Of a DNA stretch of 64,000 nucleotides, positions 10,561 to 20,420 are shown one piece after another. Made by a program: the position numbers and the translations under genes. Below the pieces are notes generated by a model, which did not search any database, was not told the DNA's origin, and worked only from the letters and a program-made list of their open reading frames with translations. Source of the DNA: Daldinia sp. FL1419 (lineage: Eukaryota; Ascomycota; Sordariomycetes; Xylariales; Hypoxylaceae); contig MU623450.1 of the NCBI GenBank assembly GCA_025201765.1, positions 62,001 through 126,000 on the forward strand, written 5' to 3'. Position 1 is the first letter of the stretch. Each line of letters starts with the position of its first letter.

Positions 10561-11384
10561 TCAAGATTTCGCCTTCGTCAAGATAAAACCGTGATAGCCG
10601 AAACCAGAGCCATCACCAAGAACCTCCATCTCGATATCCCAGTTCGTTCCGTCGCAATTCAGCAGGGGTCTTATGAAATGCGGCTGCCGATACGTCACGT
10701 AGAGGAATACCCCGTCGTCCTTGAGAACCCGATTTACCTGTGTAGTGTTAGGCGTCTTATATGATTACATATAGAATGAACCGAGGGTAAATTCGAGATA
10801 ACTGCTTGTATCTAAAAGCGATATGCGAATGAGTAAGACCTACCTCGCGGATATATTGGCCGGTATTTTGTTTAACATCGTCTGGTGGGCTCCAGGGACT
10901 ACCATGTATCATGGCGTCCAAGGTTCCCTTATCGAATGCGACGTCTATCGACTTTTGAGGGATGTCGTCCAAATGACGGACATCACCATGCTTCCATTCG
11001 ATGCCTTCCATGCTAGAGTGTCGCTTAGACATGAGATCAACGACAACCGTAGAGAAGTCGATGCAAAGCTGGTTCTTGTAACCCCTTTCCCATAACCCTA
11101 CCGGTACATCCTATCAAATACGTTAACTAAGAAGAAATGTATTTTATCTAAGGTTAGGTAACTACCTAGGTGTAGAAACATACGCTATCTCCGGAACCCA
11201 AATGCAAAAGTCGTGGGTTCGTATCGGGACTCCGAGTTTGAAAGAGTCTCCGATCGAGAAAAGACTCGAGTTCGGCGAAATTTCGAAACCATTCGTGAGT
11301 TGGACCATCTCCTTCGGCTTGCGCATAACGCTGATCCCAGAAGCTAGGATGTGCGAGACGCTCGTTCTCTTCATCCGAGCCCAT
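10561..11384 (-). CDS. Class I SAM-dependent methyltransferase, EEF1AKMT4/METTL13-like
   Basis: Three exons on the minus strand (11384-11184, 11110-10844, 10737-10561) encode 214 aa; introns of 73 and 106 bp, both phase 0. Recognisable features: an N-terminal WDQRY motif, motif I LLHLGSGDSDVPVGL across the first junction, an acidic motif II region (LCIDFSTVVVDLM), the AFDKGTLDAM motif, and a C-terminal RVLKDDGVFLYVTYRQPHF block. This pattern is shared by the METTL13 / EEF1A lysine methyltransferase group. Protein lysine methylation, perhaps of elongation factor 1A, is inferred from the family. It shares a 701-bp bidirectional promoter with the kelch gene. The start at 11384 is the first ATG giving the WDQRY N-terminus. 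Confidence 0.85.
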
Positions 11385-12085
11385 TTTGGACTATCGCAGC
11401 CCGAATAAGATATTGATGTATAGGAGGTATCTATTTATGTACAATGGGTACTTCCATGTACATACAGGATCGGGATGTAGTGTATTGATCTTCGGCGCCT
11501 CTCAAAACCGCTTTACGGGGTTAATGTGGGGTATCCACGTGATATTTGTGCAGGGAAAACAGGGCTGCAGGTACATTGTAGTACGTGGCACCCTCAACCG
11601 ATTTCAATAAGCCCTGGTCATTTGTAACACTCACAACTATCACGGATTAGATTTTTTATGCTTGGATCGCATTATCATTCTTCACTTACGACGAGACGTT
11701 TTCGTAACTACGTAATATATTTGATGCATATCGCGGGGAGATGGTAGGGCTGTTACGTACCTCCTAGGTTAGGCACTTTTAAACTTTTAAGACTTCATGC
11801 TTAATATTAGACTAGGTTAGAATAATAAGTTAAATTCTATAATAAGCAATCATGTATCGAACATTGCGTCACTCTACATGGATATACTGTATGTATATAC
11901 GCCTACCCATCTATTTATCATCGATAATACTACGTCATCATGCTCTCTACAAAATCCAAACAGATGATTTGCATACGTGATATTTCAGGTTTGTCACAGC
12001 ATAAGAAAGGAATCACGTATTGCCGTAACCAAATATTTTCGAAGCGCGATAGAAAGAACAGAGAAAGAAACAACAAGAAAACACG
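11385..12085. promoter_or_regulatory. Bidirectional promoter region (methyltransferase / kelch gene)
   Basis: A 701-bp stretch between divergent start codons. It contains a CCACGTGAT box near 11537 and an A-rich leader just before the kelch ATG. Open frames here have no family features. Co-regulation of the two genes is possible but only inferred. Confidence 0.45.
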
Positions 12086-13456
12086 ATGGCGGAAGTTGCA
12101 GCTGGCATTTGGGCGGCCGAACAAGCCGTCTCCACGAGCCTTTACGCGGGAGCGGCCGCTTATACCATATCAAAACCTACTATGCCTCTCAAGGCCGTCT
12201 TTTCACAGCTAGGGTCTACGATAGATGATGTTGCAAGGTATGCCTACTCTACGTGATATCTCTCCTTTCGGACTCATGTGGTGGTGTATTTTTTTTATTC
12301 TTTATTCTTTATTTTTTTCATATATTATATTCTAATTCGAACAAGCGTCTCGCTCTCCAGGTCCCATCATACACTTACCGTAGTGGGCGACAAAGCCTAT
12401 ATCTTCGGAGGCCAAACGAGTCAAGGGAAGCTTTCAACTAACAATATCCATTCCATAGCACTACCCACGGGCGATGCTACTGCGCCCAATCATCAGGTGT
12501 TACCGGCCATTACTGCAGAGAAGGGCGGGTCCGTGCCCGCCCCGCGAATGAAGCATTCTGCTTGCAATTTGAATAACCGCGTTGCTATCTATGGGGGTTG
12601 CGATGAAGCCGGAAATGTTTTAGACGAAGGCTCTACTATTTGGTTGTTCGACGTTGAGAAACTTACGTGGAGTACTCTTAAACGTTCTAGCCGCCCGGAG
12701 AGAACACCACGCGCGAGAAGTGACGCATGCTTACTTGCGCACGACGGCAATCTTATTCTCGTGGGCGGAAGAAACTCGAATGGCGAACCATTGGCGGACG
12801 TCTGGCATTACAATTGTTTCACCGAGGTCTGGAACCAGCTGCCACACGCCCCAGCCGTCATTACCAGCGCGGCAATCTCAGGACACACATTATATACGAT
12901 CTCTAGTTCCGATAACCTGAGCAGTGAAGTGCATCATCTGGAAATTCAACCATACACCGGATCACCTGCAACTTGGCAGACCGTCTCGTTTCCCACCAAC
13001 CCCTTAACGCCGGGGCCTGGGCCACGGTCGCGTGCTGGATTAAAACCAATCACGACGGGATATGGGCGAAACTATCTTCTTTATTTCTTCGGCGATCGCC
13101 AAGGAGACGCAGAGAAGGGAGATCTACTTCAATGGAGTGATTTATGGACCTTCCAACTCCCATCTAGCGATGTAGATGTCAAAGCAACCGCCACTGTGAA
13201 GGAAGCAATCAAGCCGGCCAAGATCAAAGATCAAATACGCGCAAAACTCGGTGCTGACACAGGCGGGTCTAGTTGGGCCGAAGTTGAAGTGCAGCCACCT
13301 GGTGATCTAGATGCGCAAGAGGGCAAGATTCATCCTGGCCCACGAAGCTCCTTTGGGTATGATGTAACGGCTGATAGACGGCGCATCGTGTTATGGGGAG
13401 GATGTAATGCGGTCGGGGAGCCGGAAGGTGATGGGTGGATCATTGAATTCTCATAG
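12086..13456 (+). CDS. Kelch-repeat (galactose-oxidase-like beta-propeller) protein
   Basis: Two exons, 12086-12237 and 12361-13456, encode 415 aa; the 123-bp intron is T-rich and ends CTCTCCAG. Kelch repeats are visible: AYIFGG, VAIYGG, LILVGG, YLLYFFGD and IVLWGG blades, each followed by an aromatic blade end such as STIWLFDVEKLTW. That is five or six blades, enough for a beta-propeller. No signal peptide or catalytic Cys-Tyr pair is seen, so a cytoplasmic scaffold or adaptor is more likely than an oxidase. The start is the ATG opening MAEVAAGIWAAEQA, chosen because it splices in frame to the first blade. Confidence 0.88.
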
Positions 13457-13795
13457 ATCTACTGTTCTACAATGATGCCACTGCTTCTATTGTTGAGGGT
13501 CTAGTCGAGTGTCTAGTCGAGGACAAGAGACACTTGAAAGGCAATAAATGAACGAGAAAACCCGTCTTTCCAGTCAATGTATCGCACCATACTCCTAGGC
13601 GAGTATTAAAAGAATCGACAATGGGTATGTTCGCCTCTCCAAGGCAGGCTTTGTTAATACTGGGCAATGAAAGAAGACTTCGGTTTAGTCCCTAGATAAA
13701 ACGGTCACCTGGTCGTAGAACATTCGTAACGAGCGCGGATACATAACTCGTGGAATTAATTTCTATCCCGACCCAAACTACGGACAACCTACAAC
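13457..13795. other. Short intergenic region
   Basis: A 339-bp spacer between two same-strand genes. Only chance ORFs and ordinary promoter-like sequence are seen. Confidence 0.6.
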
Positions 13796-14821
13796 ATGGC
13801 TAAACGTTACAATATTCCTTCCGTCTACGATACCACTCCGTATCATGCATACTGTGTGTCTGACAACGGGGAAGAGGATGACGACGTATGTGTATGGGAC
13901 GGTCCCCCAAAGCTTGTAGATATGTACGATAGCGAAGATGAGCGAATAGTGGCCGAAATTCATAGTGGTATCCCCGAAGAGAATTGGCTATATCGTAGCG
14001 AAGCGCGAAAAGACAAAACCCCGACACCCATACGACCTAGCGGAATAAATAGGAGAGACAGCGAAATAACGGTAAAGAATATTTCCAATGACCCAGAGAA
14101 AACGCAGGAGGAGATTCAGCTGCGGCAAGTCGCCGATGGGCTACTAGCTACTCGGAGAAATCTAACTAGAATGTCGCAATTCATCTTGAAGTTAGAATGC
14201 CGCGCGGGGAAAGTCACAAAGGAAGGGATCAAACAGACCCTCGACGCTACTGTTGCTGATAATAGCGATGTGGCCAACCTCTATCCAACATACCTGGATG
14301 AACTCGAGGAGATCAAACATCTCAGCGAGAGTACGTGGCAGCGTTTATATCTCATAGACAGGCACTGGCAACGAGTGAGCCGCCAGAACCATGCTGCAAA
14401 AAACAGCGGCCCTCCCATCAAGCTGGACAGCGAACCGGTCGTAAAGGCGTTCTTGAGGGAAGAGAAATCAACCAACCACCTCACGAGCAGAGACCCATGC
14501 TACTACACGGCTGGGAATCTAGCGAACGGGAGAAGATTCGAAGATTGGATCGCTTTTCTACAGGACTTCTGTAAGTTCAAGGATGACCCGACCGAGGAGA
14601 CTAAGCTCGTACATCTAGCCTGGCGCTTCTTGGACCGCGAGATACGCGGTCCTCGACCGTCCGACCCTGCGCGCATCCAAGATTTTATAGCCGAGCTCAA
14701 TGGAAAATACGAGAGTGGTGCCCTCGATAAGGCGATTAACAACCCGCAGAAGCGGCAGGAGGATGACGACCAGGCGTGGGCGACTATCAAGAAGTGTTGG
14801 TTTTCGGGGATTCAGCATTAG
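13796..14821 (+). CDS. Uncharacterised fungal protein, 341 aa
   Basis: A single-exon ORF from ATG to TAG. The N-terminal third is acidic and probably disordered (NGEEDDDVCVWDGP, MYDSEDERIV). The rest is charged and helix-rich with no signal peptide, membrane segment or known catalytic motif. A block near residues 245-310 (FEDWIAFLQDFCKFKDDPTE, then HLAWRFLDREIRGPRP) loosely resembles retrotransposon Gag in fungi, but no Cys knuckle is present, so this is weak. The exact palindrome TACCTAGGTA lies just after the stop. Function unknown. Confidence 0.7.
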   Translation: MAKRYNIPSVYDTTPYHAYCVSDNGEEDDDVCVWDGPPKLVDMYDSEDERIVAEIHSGIPEENWLYRSEARKDKTPTPIRPSGINRRDSEITVKNISNDPEKTQEEIQLRQVADGLLATRRNLTRMSQFILKLECRAGKVTKEGIKQTLDATVADNSDVANLYPTYLDELEEIKHLSESTWQRLYLIDRHWQRVSRQNHAAKNSGPPIKLDSEPVVKAFLREEKSTNHLTSRDPCYYTAGNLANGRRFEDWIAFLQDFCKFKDDPTEETKLVHLAWRFLDREIRGPRPSDPARIQDFIAELNGKYESGALDKAINNPQKRQEDDDQAWATIKKCWFSGIQH

Positions 14822-15712
14822 ATATTTACCTAGGTACGCGTTAAGATTGATAGACTAATATAACATACTGGCACAAGAAAGCGTCCTATTTGGAGCGAGT
14901 AGTTAAACTGTGATGCATCAAATGTTCTTATTAGAGGTGGATGTGTAATTTTGTGCTTCGTATCCTAACCCCTATTCAACACAATAAGGGGTCTTGTTGG
15001 CCGTACATTTCGTTAAACCACCAGAACTACTGAAATATTCGCACCAAGGTCTGAGCTATGTGAGATATATTGCACGCTTCCTTATGTTCGTAGCAGAATT
15101 TAGAAATTTAAGAGATCATAGATACCTACATACCTACTCCGAGTTGCTACTTTTCAGCACGGAGGTGTAGTTTTCGGTGCCCCTCATACACCCGACACGT
15201 AGCATTTTCCCAGGGGAAGGTAATTCTTAGACGTCAATAATCATCAAATCGTAGGTAATAACTCCCTTTCGGTTGTTCTGAAAGACTGTTTGGGTTGTTT
15301 GTGCTTAATAGTTTGAAGCCATTGTGGTAGACAGGTAGGCGAAATCGTCTAATCGGCCGCTGTCCCCATGTTAGTATTCAGTACAAAGAGTAATAAGCCC
15401 CTTTCAAGTTTTAACAATCGATTGTATCCATTGACGGCTTCAATGAACCTCTAGAAATAATACCACCCTGGCTTTATCTCCAAGACAAGGCATTATTGCT
15501 TATGCTGTGGGAACGGCGTCCACGACAATGCAGGAATAATTGTGGTAATAGGCCATAAGAGCCGTACCCGGCCTGCCTTTTCAGTATCGAAACCAAATAA
15601 TTCTAGATTCTAGCTTCCTTGTGGGTTATGTGGCCGATTAAACCTCCGTGGAAAGCCAGCATCTACATTTGCCCACCTTCAATGCTTCAACGACCAAAGT
15701 TCTCCCGCTCTC
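14822..15712. other. Intergenic region, no gene seen
   Basis: An 891-bp stretch with no open frame of note. It holds the first exact copy of TACCTAGGTA (14827-14836) and otherwise unremarkable AT-balanced sequence. Confidence 0.6.
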
Positions 15713-16132
15713 ATGTCGCAGACGACTCAACGAACTCCTCTATTGAGGTCTTCGCAAGATACTAACTATGCTACGGTAAAACCGATTCCAACTATTGACG
15801 TGCCTATAGAGGAGCAAAGAGTTCAGGGAACGCCTTGTAAGGATCATATAGTCGATATAGGGAGAATAACGGGGGTCACGCCTGGGACATCATGTTCTAA
15901 CGGCGGCAGTTGCGGTGTATTCTTCTGCGATCATTGCGCACAGAACGGACTAGAGCATTCGCCAGATAGAGATGAGCACACCTTCTGGGTAAGGCCTGTG
16001 GATAACGAGGGGTCGCTGGCGGTCCTCGAGTGGATGATTACTTTTCAGATGCGCCTTCTCGGTATTCTTGTGCCGTTTATTCTGTTTCTCGTTTTAAAAA
16101 TATATATTTCGGCATTATTGAAACATACGTAG
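15713..16132 (+). CDS. Small tail-anchored protein with Cys-rich motif, 139 aa
   Basis: A single exon from ATG. There is no N-terminal signal. In the middle is a Cys/Gly motif (CSNGGSCGVFFCDHC, residues about 61-75) whose four Cys could bind metal. The last 30 residues contain one hydrophobic helix (LLGILVPFILFLVLKIYI) followed by a short basic tail, the layout of a tail-anchored membrane protein. No family recognised. The reading frame and topology are consistent, but no homology is known to me. Confidence 0.55.
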   Translation: MSQTTQRTPLLRSSQDTNYATVKPIPTIDVPIEEQRVQGTPCKDHIVDIGRITGVTPGTSCSNGGSCGVFFCDHCAQNGLEHSPDRDEHTFWVRPVDNEGSLAVLEWMITFQMRLLGILVPFILFLVLKIYISALLKHT

Positions 16133-16414
16133 GTCCTAGGAAGGTATACGTAGATCTCATCCATGCCTGCCCCCTATTTAAATAGGGAGCTTCCTCATAA
16201 TATACTTGTTTACTTGTTTATAACTACCATGATTTCCTTCGTTGTGCTACTTCTCTGGGCAAAGGCTAATCGTTTCTTTTGTTCTTTCTTTCCCGATGGT
16301 ACCTTTCCACATTCACAACTCGCCGCATAGTTCATCCACATGGGACCTTGGTATCACCGCTACATCTAAACCTACGATTAATAACCATACTAGAAACCAT
16401 ACCGATCGATCAAG

Positions 16415-17560
16415 ATGCCTGGTCCAGATACTAGTGGCGCAATAGGGGGTGGGCGCTCAGACAATGGCCGGTTCTTTGAAGATTTAAGGGATAAGGGTGA
16501 GTTGCAAGTGGTAAATAGGAATCGTATCCAGCGCGATTTTCAAACGAGACAGGCATCCATTCTTAGCAGTACTGGGAGCATCGACAAGGAGTTATACGAC
16601 GGTACAGTTTCTATCTGCCCTTTTAGCTCCAGAGCATTTTGGGCATGTGTTTCGGGTGAGGAAGAGCCTATGATGGGATTTCCACATGAGCTATACTCGG
16701 GAATACCAAGCCTTCACCAATGGATCCGCAATGCCACCATAAAAGAACGCGAGAGTCATGCGGACAACGTCTTACATGATCTACATAATCTCATGAATAC
16801 GATAAAAGCGTGGTCGAAGGATGATAGGGGCCATGGCAAGTTGAAGATCGACAAGGAGTGGGTAGAACGAGAAATACTCCCGTCCCTCCACCAAGATGTG
16901 ACAAAGGTATCGGATCTCTTCTATTTAACTTCTGAAAACCTAGCGCTGATAGAGTAACTATAGGATCTAAACGAAGAATGGCCCTATTACCTACCACTGG
17001 ATGCAAGATATGTGAGAAGAACCCCTTCACCTGCCGCACAAGTTTAGGGTACTAGCTGCTAACAGGTACGGAGTCAGTTCAGATGTCCTGCTCAAGACTA
17101 TCGTAGCCGACTGGAATAAGGCGTTCAACTGCGAAATTCCTGCACTTGCCCAACCAGCTTGCAATGTTATCGACAGGATATGGATTCAGTTTCTCCTGAA
17201 ACTACCGGTTGATGTAAAGAAGGCCATCCTCGAGCTTCAACCGTTTCTGAGAAGCACTGAACCTTGGCTTCTAGTTCTCGGGGAGCAAGTCAAGGCCAGA
17301 TTCCGACAGGCTCTAAAGAACATCACACAGGATGCAGCCAAAATCCATCCAGATATAGTCAATTGTATTACACAAAGATGGCTTGATACGTTTGATGAGG
17401 CCAAGACGATTCAAGGTAAGTTAAGTATACCCTATATTAGCGACGACTGATTCTCTTACCATATACTATGGCAACATTCCTCGGAGTACCGAACAACTAC
17501 AATTTGTCGAGTCTCCTCGACCGGATGTTCTCCCCCTGGCCAGATACCGCGTTGCGTTGA
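16415..17560 (+). pseudogene. Truncated SLIP-GC-like large GTPase (C-terminal part only), possibly decayed
   Basis: The best model has exons 16415-16906, 16977-17011, 17066-17415 and tentatively 17487-17560, about 316 aa. The joined frame reads an alpha-helical region resembling the C-terminal half of fungal proteins annotated as nuclear GTPase SLIP-GC (TYHWMQDMYGV, then IVADWNKAFNCEIPALAQPA, then ITQRWLDTFDEAKTIQ). The N-terminal GTPase domain with its P-loop is absent upstream, and the usual C-terminal extension is cut to a short tail. Family members are commonly much longer. Either this is a gene fragment or a shortened paralogue. The second exon is only 35 nt and its acceptor (CGAAG) is weak, so the model is uncertain. 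Confidence 0.45.
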
Positions 17561-18135
17561 AATTTACGGGACAACAATCAACTTCTACAGTGATGTAGCG
17601 CCCGAGGTATCGAGATTTGCGATATATTCTATGCTTCTAGTAAAAGTCACTGAGATTTGATCCTGGCTCTAAGTCTGCTATTTATATGATGCATTTTGCG
17701 GTTGATTTTATGAGATGATGCGCCTGTATATAAACGAATTAATAGCAAATAAATCGCATGTGTTTTAAAATCAGTTCGATCTCCTGTGGGCGCCCCCCTA
17801 CGGCGTTGCAACTTTTAATCGCGTAGTATATCTGGTAGGTTTTGATACCGTCACAGTTACATAGCGTGTAAATGCCATCTTAGAAGAGCTCCATAGTTGA
17901 AAAGGGGGTTGAAAAGGGGTTTGCCGATGAGAATAACCTTGGTGTAAAATAATATTCCGAGGACTCCTCAACGGGGGACTCAAAACCGGAGAGCTAAAGG
18001 AAGTTTTTAATTAAGCCGGATCATGACACTCCATTGTGTTGCTTAGAAGGTGAATAGCTTGAGCATTTCTTCAACATACAACCCAAGAGTCCAAGTAAAC
18101 CCTACCTACACTCACCAGAGCCCGCCTCAAGCCAC
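17561..18135. other. Intergenic region, no gene seen
   Basis: A 575-bp region between the truncated GTPase-like gene and the membrane-protein gene on the other strand. Only chance ORFs. Confidence 0.55.
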
Positions 18136-18876
18136 TTAGATATCTCTAGTCTCTACCGTGGGAAAATATAGCGGCGCCCCCCTTCTGACCTCGGGAGAGT
18201 TCATATTTAATAATATCTCGTCAGCCAAATTCATCAAAAACCCTGGACTCGAACTACCGTAGTGTTGGTAAATCTTGACAATGCCGGAGTCGACCTGCTC
18301 GTTCAACCGCGGAGAAAGCATGAATACAGCTATCAGGAGGACTGGCCACAGCCACACGTCCCTCCCAATCAGGATCCTGAAACCCTCCAACGTGTGCAGA
18401 CGATTCATCGGCTCGCTGCACCACCATCCGAAGTATACCCACGCACACCAGGCTGCCACCCACAAGAGCGCATGTAGCCAATTGCTACTAATAACTACTA
18501 GGGCGGCCAGCTTCAACAGAGAGATGGTGAAAGTGGTTATCAAGCACGACAAGGTGGCGATATTGTCGATGTAGTGCGTATCGATCAGCCTGAGCAGCGT
18601 CGTAGTCCAGGGCTCGAACTCGGTACGGGTCTCGGTGCAGGATAGGGAGCGGAAAAGGGTCACGAAGATGGCTTCCCAGATGGTGGTGCATACGAAGACG
18701 ACCCACAGGACTACACCGCAGAACATCGCAATGCGAAACATCAATAATAGCATGTATGCATGGGGCGCGGGGAGTTCCAGGAGTTCTAGCACGTGGATGA
18801 CATCTGCTACCATACCGTCGAGTATGCCTGGAGGGCCCTGAGAGGGGTCCCCGCGGTAGGGCCAAGAGGCGGACAT
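18136..18876 (-). CDS. Uncharacterised polytopic membrane protein, 246 aa
   Basis: Single exon. The frame stays open upstream to a GTG at 18954, but the first ATG is at 18876 (MSASWPYRGDPSQGPPG) and is taken as the start. Four or five hydrophobic helices are visible: MLLLMFRIAMFCGVVLWVVF plus its extension, IATLSCLITTFTISLLKLAA, WLHALLWVAAWCAWVYFGWW, and VWLWPVLLIAVFML. The tail after the last helix is hydrophilic. No family motif recognised. It lies on the same strand as, and about 0.5 kb downstream of, another small membrane protein gene. Confidence 0.65.
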   Translation of the reverse strand: MSASWPYRGDPSQGPPGILDGMVADVIHVLELLELPAPHAYMLLLMFRIAMFCGVVLWVVFVCTTIWEAIFVTLFRSLSCTETRTEFEPWTTTLLRLIDTHYIDNIATLSCLITTFTISLLKLAALVVISSNWLHALLWVAAWCAWVYFGWWCSEPMNRLHTLEGFRILIGRDVWLWPVLLIAVFMLSPRLNEQVDSGIVKIYQHYGSSSPGFLMNLADEILLNMNSPEVRRGAPLYFPTVETRDI

Positions 18877-19400
18877 CGTGAATAGATGAATGTGTGGAGG
18901 AAGGGTAATACCTATAGAGACGAGTATACGCTTGGCTTTAGGGGACTGGCTCACTTCCCGAATAATAGCAGCAACGGGTTAAGGTAGAGAAGAGGACCAA
19001 GAATCCTGATATAAGTCGCAGGAGTGAGAGGTTTTTGAGACTGAATAAACCATGTGTTTCCTTCTTTGGATATATTCCGTATGAACAAAAAAGCATCGTA
19101 TTTCCAAAACAAATAGATAGTCTTAACTAGTATTCTGCGTCTTTTGAATAAGAGGGGAGTTTTGTGACATGATCCATGAACAACAGGATTCAAACCATAA
19201 CGACAGCTTTCTTTGTCTGACTGCTACCGGCGTGCAAATTTTGACTACCCTTGAGCCAAGTCATGCTTCACAGCCCTTTTAGCTTGTCTGGTAGCATTAA
19301 ACTTGACCCCTTAAGTCTTTGTCAGACCTAATCCCCCACGACCCAGAGAAACGACCCAGAGAAACGACCCAGAGAAACGACCCAGAGTAACAAAAAGGAT
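18877..19400. other. Intergenic region with a 13-bp tandem repeat
   Basis: Separates two same-strand membrane-protein genes. It contains four tandem copies of ACGACCCAGAGAA (19338-19389; the last copy has one change). Otherwise nothing. Confidence 0.65.
19338..19389 (+). repeat. Four-copy 13-bp tandem repeat
   Basis: The unit ACGACCCAGAGAA is repeated four times head-to-tail, with a single substitution in the fourth copy, just downstream of the 149-aa membrane protein stop codon. Confidence 0.95.
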
Positions 19401-19917
19401 CTATCCCGGGCGATGTGTACGTCCGAGACCTAATACCACCTCCGCAAACAACGTAAACACCGGGTTATACACCCAATCCAACCACCCCAGCCTCACGAGG
19501 CCATAATCCATCAACGTACGCACCTGGGGACACGCAACCAACACCGCGACCATGACCGGCAGCGCGATAGCCAGCAAGCCCTTATAGACGACGCTAAGCG
19601 ACACGACGGCGTACCAGGCGTAAAAGCCTATGAAGATGGTCCCCGGGTCCGGGTACTCGTCCCTGAGCGCCTCCTCGACCAACGCGTACCCCGCCACCGT
19701 CGCCCGCAGCGCCATCAGCCCGAATACCAGCATCCAGACGTTGATAGCCCAGCGCGTCGCGCGGAGCAGCAGGTTCGGATACCGGGCTAGCCAGAAGACG
19801 AAGGACGCCAACCAGGTTACTAAATATGGAGAAGAGGGATGGTTAGCGGTTTGCTCTTCCAAGCAAGGAGGGTTGTGAAGACATACCGAGGGCGGAAAGC
19901 AAGATGAAGTACAGCAT
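19401..19917 (-). CDS. Uncharacterised small membrane protein, 149 aa
   Basis: Two exons on the minus strand, 19917-19887 (31 nt) and 19819-19401, joined by a 67-bp intron (GTATGT donor, CTAAC branch, TTTAG acceptor). Splicing creates a first hydrophobic helix across the junction (MLYFILLSALVTWLASFVFW). The unspliced frame instead starts at an upstream ATG (19991) and runs through the intron with a less natural N-terminus. Further helices: WAINVWMLVFGLMALRATV, IGFYAWYAVVSLSVVY and LLAIALPVMVAVLVAC. No known family. Probably endomembrane; function unknown. Confidence 0.65.
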
Positions 19918-20420
19918 CTCGATTCGTTAAATTTCTTCCGCGCTTGAATCAACTGCCAGACTAGATACGCGCTCGAATCGTATGATCTCATGGAGTCTTG
20001 ATGTGTTCCAGATACAGCGTTTAAGTATCGAATGGGTCATCTAGGGAAAATAATAATAGAAAGATCTTAAAAAAAATAAAAAATAAAAATAAAAGAAGAA
20101 AAAAAAACCCCCCCTATTAGTTACCCCTTCTAGAGTATTTTACTACCTACCCAAGCCGAAAGCAGTTCTGTGATTGAATAACAAAAGACCTTGATGTATA
20201 TTGTCGTCTTTTTTTCTTAGTTCAATTATCTTTATTGTCTGTTTGATGGCATATAAGGCAGGCCCTTTGTTAATAAAATGCATATTTTGCATCAGACGCT
20301 CCCCGCGTAAGCGTGGGAATAAAGAACAAACCTAGACAATCGTGCTAGGTGCATTTTGACCTGCTCGTAGGATATGCCTATTCGCATCATCACCGTCATG
20401 CGTACACACAGGGTTTCCGC
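19918..20420. other. Intergenic region with homopolymer-rich stretch
   Basis: Contains an A-rich, then C-rich run near 20067-20115 and no gene. Confidence 0.6.

Noticed and set aside
16415..16957. Simple 180-aa ORF as a complete gene
   Set aside because: Splicing at 16907 and 17012 gives a longer frame with family resemblance, so the plain ORF end is inside an intron.
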